Origin: an uncultured Clostridia bacterium | Lineage (GTDB): Bacteria > Bacillota > Clostridia > Oscillospirales > Oscillospiraceae | Assembly: GCA_946060825.1 (NCBI GenBank) | Contig: CAMGPO010000013.1 | Location: 1 to 10,851, forward strand | Direction: 5' to 3' | DNA length: 10,851 bases | Shown here: positions 5,833 through 10,851 of the stretch, piece after piece | Layout of the letters: the number at the start of each line of letters is the position of its first letter | Numbering within the stretch: position 1 is the stretch's first letter | Notes under the pieces: model-generated | Told to the model about the DNA's origin: nothing | What the model saw: the letters and a program-made list of their open reading frames with translations, nothing else | The model's database searches: none | Position numbers and translations under genes: made by a program

Positions 5833-7161
5833 ATGAACAGACGGAGAAAACTGATTTCTGTAGTGGCCTTGATTCTGGTCATTGTTCTGGCGGTCGGCAC
5901 GATTGCCGGCGTTCTGGCGACAACTGTACACGCTGCCTCCTCTTCCGAGATTCAGAGCCAGATCAATGCCCTGCAGCAGCAGGCCAGCGACATTTCGCAG
6001 AAGAAAGCGGACCTGCAGAGCCAGATCGATGAGAAGGAATATGAGCAGGCGGACATGATCTACCAGAAATCCATCATCGATCAGGAGATGACCATCACCC
6101 AGGAGGAGATTGCCAACACCACGGCCCAGATCGAGCAGTACGAGCGGCTCATCGCCGAGAAGGAGGACGAGCTGGATGAGGCCAAGGAGAATGAGGCGGT
6201 TCTCTACGAGCAGTACAAGGAGCGGCTTCGTGCCATGGAGGAGAACGGGTCTGTTACATACTGGTCCATCCTTTTCAAGGCCAGCAGCTTTGCGGATCTG
6301 CTGGACCGGATCGATATGATTCAGGAAATAGCCAGTGCGGACCAGAAAATGATGGCCTCCCTGGCGGCTGCTTCGGAGGAAATCCGTGTGGCCCGTGAGG
6401 AACTGGAGAACAGCCAGGCAGCCATGGAGGAGCAGAAGGCGCTGCTGACCGAGCAGGAAGCGACCCTGGCGCAGCAGAGCGCCGAGGCCCAGGTCTATAT
6501 TGACCAGATTGCCTCTGAGAGCGCCGAGCTGCAGAGCGTCTATGACGAGTATGACGCCATGGAGTACGCGGTCATTCAGAAGGTGGCCGAGGCCCAGGAT
6601 CAGTACGAAAAAGCGCTTGCCGAGGAAGAGGCAGCCCGCTTGGCCGCTGAGGAAGCGGAGCGTAAGGCCCAGGAAGAGGCCGAGCGCCAGCAGCAGGAGC
6701 AGCAGAACAACAACGGGAGCACCGGCGAGAGCACCGGCGGCGATACGACCCAGTCTCCCAGCGCAGGATCTGGTCAATTCATTCGCCCCGTTTCCGGCGG
6801 CTATATCAGCTCGCCCTACGGCTGGCGGGTCCATCCCGTTTACGGCTATGAGAAGTTCCACTACGGAGTGGACTATGCGGTTCCTGCCGGTACGCCGATT
6901 TACGCGACGGCCAGCGGCACGGTCACCATTGCGACCTATGATGCGTCGGCGGGAAATTATGTCTCGATCGCCCATGCGGATGGCTTTGGCTCTGCCTATA
7001 TGCACATGACGAATTACATTGTCTCTGTTGGCGACTATGTCACCCAGGGCCAGGTGATCGGCTATGTCGGTTCTACTGGCTGTTCGACCGGCGCCCACCT
7101 GCACTTTGCTATGTACTATAACGGCGCCACCGTGAACCCCGTCGACTATGTCGGCGGCTGA
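5833..7161 (+). CDS. secreted coiled-coil M23 (LytM) peptidoglycan endopeptidase, probable FtsEX partner
   Basis: A 442-residue exported protein. Residues 1-34 form a signal peptide (MNRRRK, hydrophobic core, cleavage likely after VHA). Residues about 36-285 are a long Glu/Gln/Ala-rich coiled coil, interrupted near 140-170 by a helix (TYWSILFKASSFADLLDRID) of the kind conserved in PcsB, CwlO and EnvC coiled coils. A Gln/Asn/Ser/Gly/Thr linker (about 286-312) joins an M23 domain (about 316-441). Zinc and catalytic residues are all present: His343 and Asp347 in HYGVD, His391 in YMHM, and His422/His424 in HLHF. An active D,D- or glycyl-type endopeptidase is therefore expected, unlike E. coli EnvC, whose LytM domain is degenerate. 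The start has an AGGAG SD 9 nt upstream. The position directly after ftsEX, plus the coiled coil, argues that FtsEX controls it at the septum or sidewall. Substrate bond is not predictable. Confidence 0.92.
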   Translation: MNRRRKLISVVALILVIVLAVGTIAGVLATTVHAASSSEIQSQINALQQQASDISQKKADLQSQIDEKEYEQADMIYQKSIIDQEMTITQEEIANTTAQIEQYERLIAEKEDELDEAKENEAVLYEQYKERLRAMEENGSVTYWSILFKASSFADLLDRIDMIQEIASADQKMMASLAAASEEIRVAREELENSQAAMEEQKALLTEQEATLAQQSAEAQVYIDQIASESAELQSVYDEYDAMEYAVIQKVAEAQDQYEKALAEEEAARLAAEEAERKAQEEAERQQQEQQNNNGSTGESTGGDTTQSPSAGSGQFIRPVSGGYISSPYGWRVHPVYGYEKFHYGVDYAVPAGTPIYATASGTVTIATYDASAGNYVSIAHADGFGSAYMHMTNYIVSVGDYVTQGQVIGYVGSTGCSTGAHLHFAMYYNGATVNPVDYVGG

Positions 7162-7173
7162 TCCTGAAACGAT

Positions 7174-7211
7174 CGGCCCGCAGTCCGATTCCAGGACTGC
7201 GGGCCGGTTCT
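7174..7211 (+). terminator. strong hairpin between the M23 and S41 genes (probable terminator/attenuator)
   Basis: A perfect 13-bp GC-rich stem (7174-7186 with 7194-7206, 7-nt loop) begins 12 nt after the M23 stop. It is followed by GTTCTTTGTG, a poor T-tract. It ends 34 nt before the S41 start codon. It may partly terminate transcription or stabilise the 3' end of the upstream message, lowering or uncoupling S41 protease expression. Confidence 0.6.
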
Positions 7212-7240
7212 TTGTGACTTTCCCGAAACGAGGTATCTCC

Positions 7241-8431
7241 ATGAATCATAAGCTGCTGAACCTTTTGACGGCGCTGATGCTTGTCCTGTTTGGCGCGGCG
7301 GTGGCCTTTGTCATCACCTTTACCGCCCTGACAGAGCGCTATCAACAGAACCTGAACCAGCTCAGCTCCAGCGAGATTGTTTCCAAAAGCGCCGAACTGG
7401 AGCAATATATCGACCGCTACTTTGTCGGTGAAACGGACAAGACGGCCATGGCCGATGCGGCGGCGGACGCCATTGTCACCGCCACCGGCGACCGCTGGAG
7501 CTATTATATCTCCGCCGCCGACTACCAGAGCTATCTGGAACAGATGAACAATGCCTACGTGGGCATCGGTGTGACGATCTCCCAGGCAGAGGAACAGAAC
7601 GGATACACCATCCTGGAGGTTACTGCTGGCAGCCCTGCCGAAGAAGCCGGAATTCTGGTGGATGATCTTCTGGTGGCTGTGGACGGCAATTCGGTCGCGG
7701 ATCTGGACGTGGCGGCCGTCCGTGATCTGGTGCGCGGCGAGGAGGGCACCGTGGTTAACCTGACCATGGTGCGAAGCGGCAAAGAGCTGGAGATCCCTGT
7801 GGAGCGCCGTACCATCGAGCAGATCGTGGCCTACGGCGAGCTGCTGGACGGAAATATCGGCTATGTCCGGATCAACAACTTTGACAAGAACTGCGCCGAT
7901 CACACCATCGCGGCCATTGATGCGTTGATCGCCCAGGGAGCGGAATCCCTGCTCTTTGACGTCCGTAACAACCCCGGTGGCTATAAGAGCGAGCTGGTGG
8001 AGGTTCTGGATTATCTGCTGCCGGAGGGACCACTGTTCCGCATGGAATACTACAACGGCGAGACGGAGGTCGACTATTCTGACGAGGATTGCATTGACCT
8101 GCCCATCGCGGTTCTTGTCAATGAGGACTCCTATTCCGCCGCGGAATTCTTTGCCGCGGCCATTCAGGAATACGATGCCGGCGAGGTCGTCGGCGCAAAG
8201 ACCTGCGGCAAGGGCTATTTCCAGAACACGTACCACCTGTCGGACGGCAGTGCCGTTGCCCTTTCCAGCGGCACCTATTACACGCCCAACAATGTCAGCC
8301 TGGCCGATGTGGGCGTCACGCCGGATGTGGAGGTGGCCATGAACGAAGAGGATTACATTGACCTCTATTACGACCGTCTCGATAAGGCGGACGACGGCCA
8401 GCTTCATGCGGCGATCGAACTGCTGAAATAA
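7241..8431 (+). CDS. S41-family C-terminal processing peptidase (CtpA-like), membrane-anchored
   Basis: A 396-residue serine protease. An N-terminal hydrophobic segment (about 5-30, LLNLLTALMLVLFGAAVAF) acts as signal anchor. A PDZ domain spans about 100-190 (AYVGIGVTISQAEE, AGSPAEEAGILVDDLLVAVDG). The S41 core follows from about 200 (GNIGYVRINNF, DVRNNPGG). The catalytic Ser/Lys dyad is intact: Ser299 in DSYSAAEFF and Lys324 in TCGKG, exactly 25 residues apart as in the CtpA/D1P family, with Gln328 four residues later. The ATG at 7241 is chosen because GAGG lies 7 nt upstream and it starts just before the signal anchor; an upstream ATG at 7148 would run through the hairpin and lacks support. 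Such proteases trim or degrade extracytoplasmic proteins; adjacency to the M23 hydrolase makes that hydrolase or its partners plausible substrates (inference). Confidence 0.93.
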   Translation: MNHKLLNLLTALMLVLFGAAVAFVITFTALTERYQQNLNQLSSSEIVSKSAELEQYIDRYFVGETDKTAMADAAADAIVTATGDRWSYYISAADYQSYLEQMNNAYVGIGVTISQAEEQNGYTILEVTAGSPAEEAGILVDDLLVAVDGNSVADLDVAAVRDLVRGEEGTVVNLTMVRSGKELEIPVERRTIEQIVAYGELLDGNIGYVRINNFDKNCADHTIAAIDALIAQGAESLLFDVRNNPGGYKSELVEVLDYLLPEGPLFRMEYYNGETEVDYSDEDCIDLPIAVLVNEDSYSAAEFFAAAIQEYDAGEVVGAKTCGKGYFQNTYHLSDGSAVALSSGTYYTPNNVSLADVGVTPDVEVAMNEEDYIDLYYDRLDKADDGQLHAAIELLK

Positions 8432-8467
8432 AAAAAAGAGCCGAACCACTGGTTCGGCTCTTTTTTT
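8431..8467. terminator. perfect bidirectional intrinsic terminator
   Basis: A 17-bp perfect inverted repeat (8431-8447 with 8451-8467, 3-nt ACT loop) has a GAGCCGAACC core flanked by A7 on the left and T7 on the right. It therefore ends transcription of the S41 gene on plus and of the CobW pair on minus. It overlaps the last base of the plus-strand stop and the first base of the minus-strand stop. Confidence 0.97.
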
Positions 8468-9405
8468 CAGAAGGTTGCGACCTCGTTGACCGCCGGCTCG
8501 GCCGGCTCCACCGAAATGGCTGTCAGAATCGGCCCGACACCCTTGTAGAGGGAGTGGAACCGCACCTCGACTTTGGCCGTCACCCGCACCCAGGTGCGGG
8601 ATTTGAGGGAGGACGCCTTGGGGTATTTGCAGGGAATACCCATGAAGGTGATGTCAGCCTCGCAGCAGGTCATCACGAAGCGGCCCGGGGCGAACATCCC
8701 CTCTTTGTCCCGCCGCAGCTTGGCCACCTGGGCCAGGAAGCGGACAGTTTTTTTGTCGTATTTCTTGCATTCCTCGGTGATATCCCGATAGAAGAGGGCA
8801 TAATCATCGTCGCCGATTTCGATGACGGGGGCGTTGATGTCGAAGGGCAGAGGATCCTGAATCTCGTCGAAGGTCGTGGAGCCGTCCTGGAAGTCGTAGA
8901 CGATGTCGACCCGCCGGTTCAGGGCACGGGCCAGCTTGTGGTAGGGCATGACGTCGGCGCCCACGGGCATCCGGTTGAACACCACCATCTCGCAGCCCTG
9001 AAGCTTGTCCACCACCAGGGAGCGCATATTGGCATTGTACTGCAGAATGGTGGTGGCGTCGGCAAACATGACCTCTTGGGCAATGCCCCAGTTCTGGGGC
9101 ATCTTCTGGTAGAAGTCGCCCACGAGCTGCATACCGTTCAGCTCCAGTACAACGCGCTCGATCCTGTGCTTTTTTTCCAGCTGGGCCAAGCGCTCCGTGG
9201 TCACGGACTCGGGGTCGTCCAGAATTTCCAGATAGACGTTTTTATGGGGATAGCGGGAGAGGTCGTATTCCTCCTCACCCTCCTCGCAGACCAACAGCAG
9301 CGTCCGTTCACCGGCGTTAAATCGCGGATCCTCCAGAGTCTCCTGGATAAACTTGGTTTTGCCGGACTCGAGGAAGCCAGTAAAGGTGTAAACAGGGATC
9401 TGCAT
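8467..9405 (-). CDS. CobW/COG0523-like GTPase fused to a TIGR03943/YcgQ-like C-terminal domain
   Basis: A 312-residue protein. The N-terminus MQIPVYTFTGFLESGKTKF has a P-loop (GFLESGKT, 10-17) of the CobW type. Later landmarks are divergent: ELNGM replaces the usual EPSG, FNRMP stands where NKxD is expected, and the metal-binding CxCC motif is missing. The C-terminal part (about 235-305) contains PGRFVMTCCEADITFMGIPC, with Cys247-Cys248, and TWVRVTAKV, which resembles the TIGR03943/YcgQ domain that normally accompanies a YcgR-type permease and metal-regulated genes. The ATG at 9405 is chosen because it gives the family-like beginning. A TTG at 9423 overlapping the upstream stop (TTGA) is an alternative, but has no SD. 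It lies 14 nt behind the His-rich CobW gene, so the two are one operon and probably act together in metal trafficking. The biochemical role is not established. Confidence 0.78.
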   Translation of the reverse strand: MQIPVYTFTGFLESGKTKFIQETLEDPRFNAGERTLLLVCEEGEEEYDLSRYPHKNVYLEILDDPESVTTERLAQLEKKHRIERVVLELNGMQLVGDFYQKMPQNWGIAQEVMFADATTILQYNANMRSLVVDKLQGCEMVVFNRMPVGADVMPYHKLARALNRRVDIVYDFQDGSTTFDEIQDPLPFDINAPVIEIGDDDYALFYRDITEECKKYDKKTVRFLAQVAKLRRDKEGMFAPGRFVMTCCEADITFMGIPCKYPKASSLKSRTWVRVTAKVEVRFHSLYKGVGPILTAISVEPAEPAVNEVATF

Positions 9406-9419
9406 GGCAATCGCCCCAC

Positions 9420-10535
9420 TCAAACACCGAAGAGCGCGCGCAGGGCGTCCTCGTTCAGCTTGGAGCCGATGACACAGAGCCGTCCGGTCACACCGGCGCT
9501 GCCCAAGCGGACGTCGGCCTCGCCGGGCACATGGTCGAAGTGGATCCAGCCGCCGGCGCCGTCAACAATACCCTTGGCCCGCAGTACAACGCCGTACTTG
9601 TCCGCGTCGTCCAGTGCCTTCAGGCAGTCCTCAATCTGGGCCAGAGTGAACTTCTTCGGCGTTTCGACGCCCCAGCTGGTGAACACCTCGTCGGCGTGGT
9701 GGTGATGGTGGTGGTGTTCGTGGTCATGGTCGTGATCGTGGCCGCAGCAGCACTCGCCGTCATGATCGTGGTGATGATGCTCATGGTCATGCTCATGGTC
9801 ATGCTCGTGGTCATGGCCGCAGCAGCACTCGACATTTTCATCGTGGTCGTGATGGTGGTGATGATGCTCATGGCCGTCCTCGTCGTGGTCATGGTGATGG
9901 TGATGCTCCTCTGCCATCTCCTGCAGTTCATGGGCCAGGGAGTAGGTCTGCTCCATGGTCTCGAGAATCTGCTTGCCGGTCAGTTGGGGCCAGGGCGTCG
10001 TGATGATGGTGGCCTTTTCGTTGTGGCTGCGCAGCAGGTCGACGCAGGCGTGGAGCTTCTCCTCGGAGATGGCGTCGGTGCGGCTCAGGACGATGGTGGT
10101 GGCCGTCTCGATCTGGTTGTTGTAGAACTCGCCGAAGTTCTTCATATACATCTTGCACTTGTTGGCGTCTGCCACGGCAACGAGGCTGCCGAGCTGGATC
10201 TCGGGGTCGTCCAGCCGCAGGACGGCAGCCATGACGTCGGAGAGCTTGCCAACGCCGGAGGGCTCGATCAGGATGCGGTCAGGGTGGTACTGGGAGATGA
10301 CCTGTTCCAGCGCACGGCCGAAGTCGCCCACCAGGGAGCAGCAGATGCAGCCGGAGTTCATCTCTGTGATTTCGATTCCGGCGTCCTGCAGGAAGCCGCC
10401 GTCGATGCCGATCTCACCGAACTCGTTTTCGATCAGCACAATCTTCTGGCCCTGGTAGGCCTCGGCGATCAGCTTTTTGATGAGCGTTGTCTTGCCGGCT
10501 CCGAGGAAACCGGAGAAAATATCAATTCTTGTCAT
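9420..10535 (-). CDS. COG0523/CobW-family metallochaperone GTPase with His/Cys-rich insert
   Basis: A 371-residue cytoplasmic GTPase. Walker A is GFLGAGKT (9-16). The family's metal-binding motif GCICC has Cys63, Cys65 and Cys66. IEPSG lies at 90-94, and the base-recognition motif appears as SRTD. Residues 211-280 form an insert with 36 His and 6 Cys in 70 residues, including two copies of ECCCGHDH. A CobW C-terminal domain follows (about 287-368). Family members load or chaperone zinc, cobalt or nickel; the His-rich insert suggests high-capacity Zn or Ni binding but cannot decide between them. The ATG at 10535 has an AAGGTG SD 5 nt upstream; an in-frame TTG at 10553 is not needed. It has its own promoter and leads the two-gene operon. 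No convincing Zur-type box was seen. Confidence 0.92.
   Translation of the reverse strand: MTRIDIFSGFLGAGKTTLIKKLIAEAYQGQKIVLIENEFGEIGIDGGFLQDAGIEITEMNSGCICCSLVGDFGRALEQVISQYHPDRILIEPSGVGKLSDVMAAVLRLDDPEIQLGSLVAVADANKCKMYMKNFGEFYNNQIETATTIVLSRTDAISEEKLHACVDLLRSHNEKATIITTPWPQLTGKQILETMEQTYSLAHELQEMAEEHHHHHDHDEDGHEHHHHHHDHDENVECCCGHDHEHDHEHDHEHHHHDHDGECCCGHDHDHDHEHHHHHHHADEVFTSWGVETPKKFTLAQIEDCLKALDDADKYGVVLRAKGIVDGAGGWIHFDHVPGEADVRLGSAGVTGRLCVIGSKLNEDALRALFGV
9696..9905 (-). repeat. His-codon-rich repeat region within the CobW gene, with internal duplication
   Basis: Seventy codons dominated by CAC/CAT (His) and GAC/GAT/GAG (Asp/Glu). A 17-base unit encoding part of the ECCCGH motif occurs identically at 9740-9756 and 9815-9831 (75 nt, 25 codons apart). 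A 19-base His-coding unit recurs at 9768-9786 and 9855-9873 (87 nt apart). The reading frame stays open throughout. This looks like in-frame expansion by duplication or slippage. Confidence 0.85.
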
Positions 10536-10568
10536 GAAAACACCTTCGTTCAAAATTATCTGCGCTTA

Positions 10569-10597
10569 ATTATAGCACCTTTTTTTCGGAACTGCAA
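10569..10597 (-). promoter_or_regulatory. sigma-A-type promoter of the CobW-pair operon
   Basis: On the minus strand: -35 TTGCAG (10597-10592), 17-bp spacer with an A7 run, and a perfect -10 TATAAT (10574-10569). The predicted start, near 10562, gives a leader of about 27 nt before the ATG at 10535. Confidence 0.85.
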
Positions 10598-10627
10598 CCA
10601 TTCCGACCGGGAAAATATAAATCCGGA

Positions 10628-10656
10628 TTGACAAGCAGAGAATTCTGTGGTATAAT
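10628..10656 (+). promoter_or_regulatory. consensus promoter for tRNA-Ser
   Basis: Perfect -35 TTGACA (10628-10633), 17-bp spacer, perfect -10 TATAAT (10651-10656). The predicted start, near 10663, is about 20 nt before the mature tRNA 5' end. Full consensus fits a highly expressed stable RNA gene. A 7-bp inverted repeat (GAGAATT 10638-10644 and AATTCTC 10654-10660) overlaps the -10. Confidence 0.93.
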
Positions 10657-10681
10657 TCTCACCGTCTCTGGAGACCGGTTT

Positions 10682-10770
10682 GGAGAGATGTCCGAGCGGT
10701 TTAAGGAGCTGGTCTTGAAAACCAGTGACCCGGAAACGGGCCGTGGGTTCGAATCCCACTCTCTCCGCCA
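10682..10770 (+). tRNA. tRNA-Ser(UGA)
   Basis: A complete class II tRNA. The acceptor stem pairs GGAGAGA (10682-10688) with TCTCTCC (10760-10766), the discriminator is G10767, and CCA is encoded (10768-10770). The anticodon stem is CTGGT (10709-10713) with ACCAG (10721-10725), enclosing loop CTTGAAA, anticodon TGA at 10716-10718. The long variable arm forms CCCG-GAAA-CGGG, as in serine tRNAs. The T arm is GTGGG-TTCGAAT-CCCAC. It should read UCA and related serine codons. Confidence 0.97.
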
Positions 10771-10809
10771 TTTTTCCGGGCTGAAGTTCATATCGTTTTC
10801 TTTTGATTC

Positions 10810-10851
10810 GGAGTGATACCCAAGAGGCCGAAGGGGCTCCCCTGCTAAGGG
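10810..10851 (+). tRNA. tRNA-Ser(GCU), 5' part, cut by window end
   Basis: Thirty-nine bases after the first tRNA a second one begins with GGAGTGATACCCAAGAGGCC, typical of serine tRNAs. The anticodon stem opens with CTCCC (10837-10841), the loop is CTGCTAA with anticodon GCT at 10844-10846, and the 3' arm begins GGG at the window edge. It would read AGC/AGU codons. No separate promoter was seen in the AT-rich gap, so it is probably processed from the same transcript. Confidence 0.9.

Noticed and set aside
7148..7240. Upstream ATG extension of the S41 protease
   Set aside because: It overlaps the end of the M23 gene and translates the terminator hairpin; the ATG at 7241 has an SD and precedes the signal anchor directly.
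5827..8449. Long minus-strand open frames opposite the M23 and S41 genes
   Set aside because: Both sense genes have signal peptides, catalytic motifs and SD sites; the antisense products are compositionally odd and motif-free.
9696..9905. Repeats suggestive of a CRISPR or minisatellite array
   Set aside because: The periodicity follows codons of a His-rich protein segment; repeat units and spacers are not regular and the frame is open.
9531..10631. 366-codon open frame on the plus strand opposite the His-rich CobW gene
   Set aside because: It is the antisense shadow of a clear GTPase; its Val/Met-rich tract is just the complement of His codons.
10536..10681. Possible Zur operator upstream of the CobW operon
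   Set aside because: No sequence resembling the known Bacillus Zur palindrome was found, so metal regulation is not claimed from sequence.

Overview
The window looks like a chromosomal housekeeping segment from a moderately GC-rich Bacillota, most likely class Clostridia (Oscillospiraceae-like). The grounds are an FMN-riboswitch-controlled ECF S component, a DUF4830 protein, a CdaR-type regulator beside ftsEX, Gram-positive-style secreted cell-wall proteins, SD sites of the GGAGG/AGGTG type and TTGACA/TATAAT-like promoters. No transposase, integrase, phage gene or CRISPR array was seen.

Left part (1-2100), mostly minus strand. The end of an unidentified plus-strand gene meets a minus-strand gene at a shared hairpin. 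A minus-strand unit then reads from right to left: a strong promoter, an FMN riboswitch, a terminator just before the start codon, a RibU-like riboflavin uptake S component, and a small VOC-fold protein 25 nt behind it. To its right is a membrane-anchored DUF4830 protein, divergent from an RsuA-type 16S rRNA pseudouridine synthase (2154-2852).

Centre (2853-8467), all plus strand. An AT-rich spacer with a near-consensus promoter leads into a run of five genes: a CdaR/PucR-type regulator, FtsE, FtsX, a secreted coiled-coil protein with an intact M23 (LytM) zinc peptidase domain, and an S41 (CtpA-type) protease. The layout suggests a divisome or elongation module in which the FtsEX ABC complex gates the coiled-coil M23 hydrolase outside the membrane. 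A hairpin between the M23 and S41 genes may reduce expression of the protease. A perfect 17-bp-stem bidirectional terminator closes the run.

Right part (8467-10851). Two minus-strand COG0523/CobW-type GTPase genes form an operon behind their own promoter. The first has a 70-residue His/Cys-rich metal-binding insert. The second fuses a GTPase-like domain to a C-terminal domain resembling the TIGR03943/YcgQ family. Both point to metal (probably zinc) handling. Divergent from them is a strong promoter for tRNA-Ser(UGA), followed by a tRNA-Ser(GCU) cut by the window edge.

No completely new system is evident. The most distinctive points are the CobW::TIGR03943 fusion paired with a His-rich CobW, the FtsEX-M23-S41 cluster led by a CdaR regulator, and the VOC gene behind an FMN riboswitch.
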